Shown one piece after another: positions 54,326-64,000 of a DNA stretch of 64,000 nucleotides (its first letter is position 1; every line of letters begins with the position of its first letter). The notes below the pieces were generated by a model. It saw only the letters and a program-made list of their open reading frames with translations. It searched no databases and was not told the DNA's origin. A program made the position numbers and the translations under genes. The DNA lies in NCBI GenBank assembly GCA_900169235.1, contig FWCC01000175.1, forward strand, positions 746 to 64,745, written 5' to 3'. Source of the DNA: Zarea fungicola (Eukaryota > Ascomycota > Sordariomycetes > Hypocreales > Cordycipitaceae).

Positions 54326-55757
54326 TCATGCGGGATATGCGAGTTTCTCCGAAAGAACTCGAATATAGCCACATACGCGAGCCATGGACTGTCTCGCCTG
54401 TTGGCGGCAACACTCGGAAGGTCCACGGGTCTCTACCAAGTTGAGCGCAATAAAAGCCTGTTCCACTGCTCTGAATGAATTTACAGACAAGACTGCAAGC
54501 TCCTCCGCCTCATGGATCATGGCAGTCGCAGCTTGCACTCGTGTAGTTTCTGAGAGCTCCGGAAGAGTAGTACCTAGCAAGAAGGGGGTTGCCCTGAGAA
54601 TATTCCTCATCTTTCTGCAGGCGTCAACGCCGTCAAAATCATTGGTGAAGCTGTTGATTGGTTCATAGTGCGCTACAGGCGTGCGACCCATGGCCCTTTT
54701 GATGGTACCCAGTGCCGAAAAATGGTCGTCAGGGCAGGTGTGCAGTCCTTCACTGGGCGTGAGAATACCTTGTGTCAGGATCTCATCAACCCCGTAATCA
54801 AATTCCGTCTTGACTCGCTGAAAAAAGGGTAGCTCAATCCATTCGGGCAGGCCTAAAATGCATGGCTCCGGATTAACGGAAATGATGTTTGACTTGACGC
54901 GAAATGGTTAGCAGATGGATCCTAGTTGTTCCTGTAGTTTGCCCGTTTCATACCATGGTGAGTCGCAAATGCCAAAATATTTCAAAAAATGGAGAATTCT
55001 GACAGCGAACCGGCCCAACAAGCTGCAGCAGATCAACCGCACCGCGCGCATGTACCGCGACAGCGCTCTGCTCTACAAGCTGCGATGGTAATGTGACGGG
55101 AGCCGTTGAGGCAAATTCCAGAAGCAGCAATGCCATGATGATGCGATGCAGCACCGCCTCTTGATCCACGGGGCCACCGCGGCGTAGAATCTGCGCAACT
55201 TGTAGTCGCTGCTGCCGCGTGGCGGTTACGTACTGTGAAAACGCCGAGGTGCTAAGCTCATTGTCAGATGAGTGCAATGCACGAAACGCCTCGGTTGTGG
55301 CTTTCAAAGGCACTACGAAGCTTCTCCGTACATCGTCGTGCAGATGCAGGCCCGGCAGCACGAAAAACCAGGGAAACCGGAGCCACGGGGACTGGTGGTG
55401 AGAGCCGACTGTTGTCGCTAGCGCAACAAAGAGCATTTCATTCTTTGGTGATGGAGGCGAGCATGATGATCGGTAGCTCGAAACCGTAGACGGGGTGGAA
55501 GCAGGGGGAGAGACTGTTGCTCTGTGAGGTGCAACTTCACTGCCAGCGGCCTGTGTGTGAAAGAAAATGAGCCCGGATCCTGATCCTGGACACGGCTTTC
55601 CGATGCGCTTGCAAGGAGAGCAGCATGGCATCTTCTGGTCGCACTACGAGACGGTCAGCTTGTCTTGAGCGCTTCATTTCTGTGCCTGGTCACGTACCTT
55701 GATTTTCCGCGTCTTGCATGTTTTGCATCCGTGAACTCGATAATACTTTGGTGCCAT
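54326..55757 (-). CDS. Zn2Cys6 transcription factor, probable cluster regulator
   Basis: Exons 55757-55698, 55643-54954 and 54892-54326 give 438 residues. The zinc cluster spans the first splice: CKTCKTRKIK + CDQKMPCCSPCKRIGKPC, which fits CX2CX6CX5-6CX2CX6C. Such proteins bind CGG half-sites, usually as dimers, in the nucleus. The middle region resembles the fungal-specific regulatory domain (LSTSAFSQYVTATRQQRLQVAQIL). The C-terminal helical part begins ILGLPEWIELPFFQRVK and has AMGRTPVAHYEPINS and RILRATPFLLGTTLPE-like segments. It is convergent with the SnoaL-like gene and in tandem with the efflux pump gene. Two CGG-N4-CCG sites occur upstream of the pump and SDR genes. Confidence 0.9.
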
Positions 55758-56145
55758 GGCGCTAGACTTTGCTTCAATGTGATGAATGATGTTTGATTGT
55801 CAAAATGTCAGCGCCACCAGCGTAGGTCGCTTTAATCATTAGTGCGTCGTCTGAACTTTAACGGCAGCATTTGGCCGATTTTCTGTTGAGCGCGGTGCCG
55901 CTTACTTAAGCAGGACAAATTCCTAAAAATATCCTTTTCTGCCCTTTCAATTCGAAATTCGATTAAAATTCACACAATTTAGCTTTGGGGTTGATTTCAG
56001 TAGATTCGCGTGAGAAACAGAGCAGGGAGTGAAGTAGTATTATCTATGGTTCTAGCGAACGTAATAAAAAGTCTAAGGCAGCTCAAAGCTATTCGAGCCG
56101 AAACTGGCGTCAACTGGTTTTAGAGTTAATCCATTATATTTCCGA
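55758..56145. other. intergenic upstream of the regulator
   Basis: Upstream of the Zn2Cys6 gene and downstream of the efflux pump gene (both minus). AT-rich with no ORF; nothing else seen. Confidence 0.5.
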
Positions 56146-57861
56146 TTAAGTGCTTCCGGTCTTCTTCTGCTCTGGTTGCAGCGACTGCAGACCAGTCTTG
56201 TGCTCCGTGTGCTGCTTGCTGAGCTCCTTCTGACGAACGCCAAATCCACACAGGAGTGCAACGAATCCCGTGCACGTAAAAACAATGAAGCAAATCTGAA
56301 GCGCCTTCCAGTACGCCTCATGAACAACTAGGCCATCATGGCCCGAAAGCTTACCCGCAATGACAGCGCTTGCAGCCGCCTCATGACCGTCGAATTTGGC
56401 TGCCAACTGCGATCCCAACTCACTCTCGAGTTTTGGGTATTGCTTTTGCATCTGGTTGTTAAAGATGACGCCACCAATCACAACAGATATGCTCGTGCCA
56501 ATTTGGCGGATGAATCCGAAGCAGGCCGTCGCCGATCCAATGTCACGCGGCGCCACATTCGATTGAATAGCAATGAGCGGCGACTGGAAGTTGGGCCCAA
56601 CGCCTATTCCCGCGACGATCTGGAAAAGAATCAACTTTGCTAGGTTTCTATTCGCCTGGAGGTCCACCAGGAGACCAAAACCTAGCGTCATCAGCGCGGC
56701 GCCGACCAAGATCGGAAGCTTGTAGTGTCCCGTCTTGTTAATGACGATACCCGTCGCAGCGGATGAAAACGAAAGCGACAGCGCAAATGGTAGCAGATAA
56801 ACACCAGAGAGGAGGGAGGATTCGCCCAAGACGGCTTGAAAGTATAGAGGCAGCCAGAATGTGCCCCCGATGAATGTGAATCCGTGCCAGAAACAGAGGG
56901 CGAGGGCTGCGGCGTTGCTCCGATTCTGCAGCAGCTTCATCCCGATGATGGGGAACTTGGCCACCTTGGCCTCGTACCCGACAAAAATAGCCAGGGCCAC
57001 GACTCCAAAAACAATCAGGCAGATGACGGTCGCCGAGTCCCAGGCATACTGCACACCACCGAGCCCGAGTCCGAGAAGGAGCATCAGCGTGCCGCCCACC
57101 ACGAGCACGCTGCCAACCCAGTCAATGGCGAGTAGGCCCTCGCGGAGCGGCGTCTTTGGGTTGTGCAGGCGGAGAAAAAAGACGAGGACGAGAATGGCGA
57201 CGCCCGAGATGGGCAGGTTGATGTAGAAGCACCACCGCCAGGAGAGCTCGCTCGTAAAGACGCCGCCCAAGATCGGTCCCAGGGCGGAGGCCATCGCCCA
57301 CACGCCACCAAACAGGCTGAAATACAGGCTTCTCTTGCGCACGGAAAAGAGATCCGCGATGCAAATGTTGGGCAGCACAATGGCGCCGCCGCTGCCCACG
57401 CCCTGGATCGCGCGGGCGGCGATGAGCATGCCCATGGACACGCTCAGCGCGCACAGAAGCGACCCTACCCAAAAAATGGCAATCGCTGCAATGAGGGTAT
57501 ACTTTCGGCCGAAGATGTCGGACAGCTTGCCCCAGACGGGCACAAAGCTGGCGTTGGCGAGCATATATGCACTGCCGATCCAGACGTACCCCGAAGTAGA
57601 CGCAAAATGGTTCGAAATAGTGGGAATCGCAGTTGTGACAATTGTAGTGTCGAGCGCGGCAAGAAACAGAGCCAAGCAGAGTGCTACAATGACGACGGCG
57701 ATTTCGAGATTGGATCTACCCGCCTCACCAGAGGCGTTTTCCTTGGCATTTTCTAGGTTCGGCGATTGCTGGGTTGCTGATTCCGGGGCACTGGTACCTT
57801 TTTCCGCATCACGGTCGGCATCAGGTAGCTTGCCGGCATCTACATCGGCGTGGGACACCAT
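56146..57861 (-). CDS. MFS efflux transporter (DHA2 drug:H+ antiporter type)
   Basis: Single exon, 571 residues, consistent with a 14-TM DHA2 exporter. Evidence: TM1 motif LDTTIVTTAIPTI; YVWIGSAYMLANASFVPVWGKLSDIFGRK (motif A-like); IQGVGSGGAIVLPN; GGVFTSELSWRWCFYINLPISG, a hallmark DHA2 motif; later FQIVAGIGVGPNFQSPLIAIQ. The C-terminal about 30 residues are charged. Plasma-membrane or vacuolar export of a small product, or self-protection, is the usual role. It diverges from the SDR gene with about 950 nt between starts. Confidence 0.93.
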   Translation of the reverse strand: MVSHADVDAGKLPDADRDAEKGTSAPESATQQSPNLENAKENASGEAGRSNLEIAVVIVALCLALFLAALDTTIVTTAIPTISNHFASTSGYVWIGSAYMLANASFVPVWGKLSDIFGRKYTLIAAIAIFWVGSLLCALSVSMGMLIAARAIQGVGSGGAIVLPNICIADLFSVRKRSLYFSLFGGVWAMASALGPILGGVFTSELSWRWCFYINLPISGVAILVLVFFLRLHNPKTPLREGLLAIDWVGSVLVVGGTLMLLLGLGLGGVQYAWDSATVICLIVFGVVALAIFVGYEAKVAKFPIIGMKLLQNRSNAAALALCFWHGFTFIGGTFWLPLYFQAVLGESSLLSGVYLLPFALSLSFSSAATGIVINKTGHYKLPILVGAALMTLGFGLLVDLQANRNLAKLILFQIVAGIGVGPNFQSPLIAIQSNVAPRDIGSATACFGFIRQIGTSISVVIGGVIFNNQMQKQYPKLESELGSQLAAKFDGHEAAASAVIAGKLSGHDGLVVHEAYWKALQICFIVFTCTGFVALLCGFGVRQKELSKQHTEHKTGLQSLQPEQKKTGST

Positions 57862-58120
57862 GCCTTTCCGCTGATAAACTGCAGGAGACTATTTCAATTT
57901 TGTAATTATCGTCTTGTCGAGAATTTAAAGTATAAAGTGGTGCTTGAGCGATTGCTGAATTATTCTCTGAGAAAATATGTATAAGCTTCTGGTGGCGAAT
58001 TTGCGGCAAGTATGTGCAGAGCATGCATATAAGTGGCGTTGCCAGCGTCATGATGAACAAAAAAAACGGCGAAGCCCTAGGCTTATATGGTTATGGGCTC
58101 ACAACAAAATAAGATAAAGT

Positions 58121-58130
58121 CGGCGATCCG
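58121..58130. promoter_or_regulatory. CGG-N4-CCG palindromic site, candidate Zn2Cys6 binding
   Basis: CGG CGAT CCG, an inverted pair of CGG triplets. Zn2Cys6 dimers recognise such pairs; the spacing preference of this regulator is unknown. Confidence 0.4.
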
Positions 58131-58308
58131 AAGAGGAGCCTGTCATTTTACTTTTCACCAGATTGATGCGCAGGCACCTGTGGAGAGCGCATCTATTCAT
58201 GGGCTTTATGCCGAGACGCGAGAATGCACAATATTGACGGCCATCTCGGTCAGCTAACTGCATTCGGCCAAGTTCGTTTCTTCCACCTTGATTCAGAAAT
58301 GTGGCTGT

Positions 58309-58318
58309 CGGGAAACCG
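58309..58318. promoter_or_regulatory. second CGG-N4-CCG site
   Basis: CGG GAAA CCG with the same 4-nt spacing as the site at 58121, about 190 nt downstream and next to a 24-bp tandem duplication. Confidence 0.4.
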
Positions 58319-58332
58319 AGTCAATTCCGAGT

Positions 58333-58380
58333 TAATGATAGTCCTCGTAAGCCGGCTAATGATAGTCGTCGTAAGCTGGC
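58333..58380 (+). repeat. 24-bp tandem duplication in divergent promoter
   Basis: Two abutting copies (58333-58356 and 58357-58380) beginning TAATGATAGTC and ending GTAAGC(C/T)GGC, differing at two positions. It may double a regulatory site. Confidence 0.85.
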
Positions 58381-58707
58381 ATTGGTTAATTGCTTCTCTC
58401 GGTGACCTAACTGCAATTAGAGTAAACTCGTTCATAGAAAAGAAAGCGGCTGAAGATCTGATTGCGTTTCTCGGCCATGGCATGCAGACAGCCTTATGGA
58501 ACCTGAGCTATCCCACTTACAGCTAGCCGACCGAGCACATGGATAACGGTGAAAGCATTACTACCCTCAAGCTCCTACTATTTACAAGTCTTATTAACGA
58601 TTTACCTTACACGGAGATAATTGACGCCTGGAAAATGTTGAAAATCGGAGAGCATTATCGCCCGAATCCGAAAATTCGTCCAAATTGTCTTGATGTCGTA
58701 TTGTTGT

Positions 58708-58715
58708 TATAAATA
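58708..58715 (+). promoter_or_regulatory. TATA box of SDR gene
   Basis: TATAAATA about 97 nt before the SDR start codon, a typical fungal spacing for a regulated gene. Confidence 0.5.
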
Positions 58716-58811
58716 TGGCACCGCAATGCAGTACTGCAAAAAAATGTGAATTAGATCTCCCAACAGACTAACCTTGCCTCCTTCATCTTCCTTCTGTTGT
58801 ACATTGAAAAC

Positions 58812-59720
58812 ATGGCGGAAAAGATTCTTCTCATCACCGGTGCCAACACGGGTCTTGGATATGAGATTGTGCGATCGCTATGTTCTTCGAGCACAATGTA
58901 CAAAGTGATTCTCGGTGGCCGATCGCTGGAAAACGCTCAGAATGCCGTCGCTAGTCTGAATACTGAGTTTCCAGCATCCGCCGGAAATCTATGGCCAGTC
59001 CAGATCGACGTCGAGAGCGATGAATCTATCGCGGCTGCTTTTGAGCAAATAAATAAAAAATATCCACGGGTTGACATTTTAGTCAATAATGCAGGTGTGT
59101 ATTTATAAGTTTATTTATTTTTTATTTTGCAGGAAAAATGCTAAGCTTTGCAGGCGCGCAATTCGACCAGACTCAGACCATGACCATGCGCGAGATCTGG
59201 AACAAGACCTGGGACGTCAACACGGTCGGAACCCAAATCATGACGCACACCTTTGTCCCTATGTTGTTGAAATCCTCGGATGCGAGATTGATCTTCATTT
59301 CAAGTGGTACCTCGACACTCGCAGACTGTACTAATCCCTACATCCCTGTGAATCGATCACCAGCCAAAGGGTGGCCAAAGCCGCAGCAGTCATCCATTCC
59401 GGCGTACCGAAGTGCAAAGACAGGCATGAATATGATGATGAGGTACGCTGATTGTGTCTAAAAACTGATCACAGCGAGAAATACTGACGAATCAATCAAG
59501 GGAGTGGTGCAGAATTCTCAAGGAGGACTCGGTCAAGATCTTCGCCGTCAACCCCGGTTGGTTGGCAACTGGGCTTGGAGGCAACAAACCCGAAATAAGT
59601 AGAAAGTACGGTGCAGGAGACCCAGTTGTCGGTGCAAACTTTATCAAAGACGTGATTGAGGGAGGAAGAGATGAGGATGTTGGCAAGGTCATTACAAAAG
59701 ACAAAGTACAGCCCTGGTAG
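58812..59720 (+). CDS. short-chain dehydrogenase/reductase (classical SDR)
   Basis: NAD(P)(H)-dependent oxidoreductase. Exons 58812-59094, 59133-59442 and 59501-59720 give 270 residues; introns of 38 and 58 nt (the first is unusually short but GT...AG and in phase). Motifs in order: TGANTGLG nucleotide loop at residues 10-17, NNAG after the second strand, IFISSG with the catalytic Ser region, YRSAK (YxxxK catalytic pair), and the NPGW(L)xTGLGG after it, which is typical of carbonyl reductase-like SDRs. Cytosolic. The substrate is unknown; the location by the efflux pump and regulator suggests the same pathway. Confidence 0.9.
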
Positions 59721-62639
59721 GGGGTGGTACACTGGCCAGTTGATTACTTGATTACGGGTTCAAATATGAATGCGAGGAGCTGCCATCAAGAACAAGATGT
59801 TGAGGCCCTGTAAGAATGAAATATGTACAAGATGATCAAGGGTAACAAAATCCACATGTCAATAGTAACCTTGCTTGTTGGTATGATCACAATTAGATAC
59901 GATGTACGGCGCTGAGAGGTAGTACTTTCAGCAGGTATGCAGAATGTAGCTTGTTGATATTTGATTTCTTTCTACGGCTGGGGGAGACATTCCCCCCTCT
60001 ACATACAGAAATTCGGAAGGAGGCAAAAAGCAAACAATAGACAGTAAAACTATCTACAGCTACCGTTCTCGTATCCGGCACTGACCGACGTAAGCCTGCA
60101 TCGGGCGTCAGGCTTCCGCGGATATGTTGCTTGGCAAACAGGTCACCAGTCGCCACAATCGGGCGAAGAGCTCCCCATTTTGCTGTAGCTAAATTTCTAA
60201 TATCAAGAAGTTACATTTTATAAACCTGTTGAGAGCCCCACCTCCTAGCACCGTGCATTATAACTAACTATGATTGTACCAATAAAGGCCCTGTAGGAAT
60301 GAAATGCATACACGTGAACACCCACCACATCCTGACGCAGTGGTGGGTGCTGGCACAGGTACTAGATTATGTTCCATCTCAAGACATCATAGGCCACATT
60401 ACAACAGAGATTGTGCTGCTTCCATGAGAAAAATTCAAAGGCAGCCCTGGCTTGGTTGGACGCCTGCTGCGGTGCGAGTAACGGCGTATAAATGACAAGT
60501 AACGAGCTAATAATGCGGAAAGATGGACGATCGACCATGTAAAAGCGGCTCCTCATTGCATAAAACTTAGTAGGCAGGCGCTAAGAAGAGTTACTTAGCT
60601 AGTAGGTAGGCCATGGAGAAATCACTTTAGGCTGGCAAGGGAACAAGGTTTAAACCACGCAGGAACTATGCAAGATACAATGTACTCCGTACCTCTCAAC
60701 GCCTTGTGAAGGCGTCTACTGTTTGGCGCAACGGTTAAGGTTAAAAAAGGCTAACGAACAAGCCAAAAAAGTATTTTAAGGGCAGGCGTACACTAGCTTA
60801 GCACAAGCCCAGGCACAGCCAGCGCCGCCGCATGAAGACGCCACGAGACCGGCCGGACAAGGTTCTGAGGCTTTTTTGCCTCGACCGTATTAGTTACGAT
60901 GATTCATAATGATATTCTACTCTCAGATAATCAAATGCACTCTTGTTTGACCTTTGCCAGGCTTCCAAGTAAATATTGTTGCACGAAGGGTAACCATTCT
61001 CACTCAGGCGCACCGAATCTAGCAAAAGTTGCGAATTAATGCTGAAGCGAGCATCAATCTTGAGGACAATTGATTCCTATAACTGTAGTGGGAGTACCAG
61101 GTTGGTCACTCGGTGGTTGAAGTTGACTGGTTCAGGGTAGCTTGATGAAGCACTGCGTGGTCAGCTCATTCAATCATCATTCAAAGCTACAGAATTCACC
61201 ATAAATACTCCGTGCTTAATTGCGATTTGCGATTTAATTAGCCATTAGAGAAACCATGTCCCTCCAAGTACGCCACCAAGCCATGTGCTGAGGCACACAG
61301 TCCAGCCCTATTTACTGGTAATTACTAGGCAAAACAGGATACGCAAGAATAACAAATACGAATTTCCTACCCTTCCTATACGTTCCTATCGGAAGCCACA
61401 GGCAACTAACAACGTTTTCTTATTCGGCAGTTGCAAGCAAATACAGAACTGTAGAGATTTGCAGATCTGTGGGTTTGTTTTGCCAAGCTGTACTTGATAC
61501 CGTCTTCTGTTCGCCTCACGTGCCACGCGCGCGCATTTTGACTCCGAAAGATCTGCCGATCTGTGGATATCGTGCGCTCGCTTCGCTGCCCCTTGTTTCA
61601 ACGGTAATCCACCACAGGGGCGCTCTAGGCAGCCAGTAGCACGTCTGTCCAGATTAAACGCAAATTAGCTTGTTACTCGTCCTGATAGTCAGGCACATTC
61701 TTGCCAACGGCACAAGGCAGAGTGGACGATCTCTTCTTCACTCGTTGCTAGCGCCTCTTGTCACGCAGAGCAAGAAATTGTCGCAGACTAGGCGTACTTG
61801 GCCTGGAAATGCTGCAATTAATTTGCTATGTGGTCTACTGCAAAAGCGCAGGCTCCATCCAAGCCGAACCCCTTGTTGTGTCGATAACCATACCTCGTGC
61901 AAAATGTTTACACCATAGATTCGCCAATCTATCCCTAAACCATTGTAACTGGATCAACTTTATTACTAGCGGCCGAAAGCTGCAACTCTATCCAAGTGCT
62001 TTGATGTATCTTTAGTATTAGCCTTTTCATTTTGAGAACAAGCCTATAAATATTGCTGTTTTGTGTTGATGCCACTCATTTGGTACCCGATATCTGGCAA
62101 TTCCTGCGTGGGTGGCTTGCGCTCGATCCAGGCCAACATGGGCACAATGGCACATTCATTGTTAGGCAACCAATTTCCGCCGCCTGCTGCTATTAATAAC
62201 AGGTTGACCAGCATTACTACTGCCGGGTTGCCCATGGCTGCTTACGCATCCGCAGTCTTTATTGTTCTTGCTTGCCGAGGCTTGGCGCTTGACAGTTAGT
62301 ACCCCAGCCTCAAGTGAAGGTGCCGTGGGCACACAGGTACCTTCAGCTAAAGTTAGTACTCCTAATGGGACTCTGTGTGTCTGCGGTAGATGAGGCTTAC
62401 AGACCCAACGATCACAATCCTGTGCAGTCCTCGGCTAGGGAAGATGTAGGTGTCTTGGGTAAGAGGGGCGATAATGCTCACCTAGGGTAATGGAGATGAG
62501 CCGGATAAGAGGAATGAAAATAGTTAAATAGTGAGTCAAGTCTGCATCAATTTACGTTTTCTTGAAGCAGGATCAACCAACAAAGCTACACCTGCACCAA
62601 CAAAACTACACTTACACCAAAACAGCCTCATACATTGCA
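59721..62639. other. 2.9-kb intergenic region
   Basis: A 20-bp direct repeat (one mismatch) occurs at 59803-59822 and 60286-60305. A GTACTCCGTAC element is at about 60689. An open + frame at 62063-62299 lacks any recognised domain. I see no transposase, RT, tRNA or TIR. Confidence 0.45.
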
Positions 62640-63748
62640 ATGAAGTCTCTGTCTCTTTTGGCTCTTCTAGCCCCGGCTAGTTGCTTTGTTCTCCCACGCG
62701 GCGCCCCTCAGGATGTCCACGTCGTTTTACACGCACACAAGGGGTCTTCTGAGGCATCTATTGAGGTCTATAACAAGGAGCACTCAGCCTTGCTACTACA
62801 CTCTTGCTCGTCGACTTTGAAATCTGGCCCTTTCGAAAAACACCACGTCAGCTTTACAGTGGATAAGAATGGAGCTGGCTCGCTGGCAGTCGGTTCTAAG
62901 GAATATACTATCCATCACGATGTTGCTATATCGGGCGGTATCGAGTGTGACCGTATTGTGAACGGTGTTGAGACGCTTGTTAGCTGCCTTGTTCCTCTCC
63001 CGTTTGACATTCAACTTAATGCAAACGCCAACGGAAGTGTGAGTGTCAGCGATTGCTTTACTCAAGCGCTTGAGCCAGTGGTGCTTCACCATGTGCGACG
63101 CGGGCTTGTCGGCGGTCTATCTTTTCCCCCGCAGCACCCATCTCTTCCGTCGCACCTGTATGGGCAAGAAGTGAAACCGCAGCCGAGGAGCGTGTCTTTG
63201 GCCCGCCGCCAGGGGCAATGCAACTCAGTTGTAGGCGTCACTTATCCAGTGGGCGATGGTAATCCTCATCAGAACCCCCTGAACATTCAGCTAAGTGTAT
63301 GTCCTTTCCTTGTACTTGCTATTTTGTTTCAAAGGCTAAAAAGGACTAGGAAGCAATGCAATGTGGCCAAGCCAGCTGCTCTGCCGGCGAGCAGAACTCG
63401 GTGTCCTTTACTATTGGCTTCAGCAGCACAGTTAAATTGTTTGACTGGCTTGATGCTGGATTTAGTGTGAGTAAGACTACTACCACTGGTAATAGCTATA
63501 CTTGCAATGGAAATCCTGGTGATTACTTTGCCATCTGGAAGAGCCAGGCCCAAACAGCATATACTGCGCAAAATTACGTCGTGAACGGTTGCGGCTCACA
63601 AGAAAGACCAGATGGCCCCCCATCCATCGTGTGGTCACCAAACAAGGACAACCGTGGTGGGTTCTACTACTGTGTCTACGGACAGAACTATGTTCGATCG
63701 CGGGGTGATAGATGGCTCGATACCACTGGCCGCGCTGGTGGTCCTTAG
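62640..63748 (+). CDS. secreted protein with pro-region and Kex2-type site, unknown function
   Basis: Exons 62640-63296 and 63350-63748 (53-nt intron GTATGT...CTAG) give 351 residues. The start at 62640 is chosen because it opens a signal peptide (MKSLSLLALLAPASC); the frame is open upstream. Residues about 20-190 form a beta-rich pro-like region with few Cys. A dibasic site ARR precedes QGQCNSVVGV near residue 195, after another HHVRRG site. The following about 155 residues contain six or seven Cys (QC, VQCGQASC, YTCN, NGCG, YYCV) and are rich in Gly, Asn, Thr and Ser, as in small secreted fungal proteins released by Kex2. I do not recognise the family. It might be an effector or an antimicrobial-type protein, or a structural cell-wall protein; none is shown. 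Confidence 0.75.
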
Positions 63749-64000
63749 ATTCACATTGTCATGGACCTAGTGGATGCTAGGGATTTTCTGCCACAGCTGG
63801 ACATTGCTTGACCTTTTTAGGTCTCTGTGGCCTGGTAATACCTAGCACACTGGTCCTTACACAAAGCAGCGCAAGAACTGAAGAGGGGGCAGAACATGAT
63901 CAGCTGGGCAAAAGGGACAATCTATGGACGAGATGATCAATATTTGCTTTAGAAATATTCGTTTTGTCTATCCTTATCAGCTAGAAGAGCAAACATCGTT
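63749..64000. other. 3' flank to window end
   Basis: 252 nt of downstream sequence with a GACCTTTTTAGGTC palindrome at about 63811-63824 that could form a small stem. No gene seen. Confidence 0.5.

Larger units (their letters stand above)
57862..58811. other. shared divergent promoter of efflux pump and SDR genes
   Basis: About 950 nt between the pump start (-) and the SDR start (+). It holds two CGG-N4-CCG sites, a 24-bp tandem duplication and a TATA box for the SDR side. A 100-codon + ORF at 58224 has no recognisable domain. Confidence 0.6.

Noticed and set aside
1..64000. CRISPR array, rRNA or prophage-like features
   Set aside because: No regularly spaced repeats, rRNA signatures or phage genes; the genome is eukaryotic.

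Overview
The window looks like nuclear DNA of a filamentous ascomycete (Pezizomycotina, most likely Sordariomycetes and plausibly Hypocreales; this is inferred from gene style, not searched). Genes are mostly intron-poor, with 50-80 nt introns of GTAAGT/GTACGT...AG type. Families are typically fungal: Zn2Cys6 regulator, DHA2 efflux pump, berberine-bridge-type oxidase, Baeyer-Villiger monooxygenase, and a PP1 regulatory subunit with CBM21. Spacing is eukaryotic. I found no tRNA, rRNA or CRISPR. There is one 53-base assembly gap (N) at 42703-42755.

Layout: 1-4.2 kb holds a 3' end of an unknown gene, a flavin amine oxidase with three introns, and a CorA-like membrane protein whose last splice junction does not resolve. 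4.9-13.9 kb holds an NAD(P)-binding epimerase-like protein, the purine enzyme GAR formyltransferase (ADE8 type), then a run of three oxidative or hydrolytic enzymes: a cytochrome P450, an alpha/beta hydrolase and a Baeyer-Villiger monooxygenase. 17.8-24.6 kb holds housekeeping-type genes: an MFS sugar transporter, an adenine DNA glycosylase (MutY), a secreted C69-like peptidase and a coactosin. 24.6-28.4 kb is non-coding and carries a 243-bp impala/mimp-like miniature transposon. 28.4-37.7 kb holds an APC amino acid/choline-type permease, a proline-rich protein with a riboflavin-kinase-like C-terminus, and a PP1 glycogen-targeting subunit.

37.7-47.7 kb is about 10 kb with no credible gene, then an unrecognised four-segment gene on the minus strand. 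50.9-59.7 kb is the most cluster-like part: secreted BBE-type FAD oxidase, double SnoaL-like protein, Zn2Cys6 regulator, DHA2 efflux pump and SDR. The pump and SDR diverge from a shared promoter that carries two CGG-N4-CCG sites and a 24-bp tandem duplication. No PKS, NRPS or terpene backbone gene is in view, so this is a tailoring or catabolic cluster, or the flank of a larger one. The window ends with a secreted, Kex2-processed Cys-containing protein of unknown function.

Exon coordinates below come from reading splice sites by eye and checking that phases close. Long antisense ORFs over GC-rich genes were treated as shadows.
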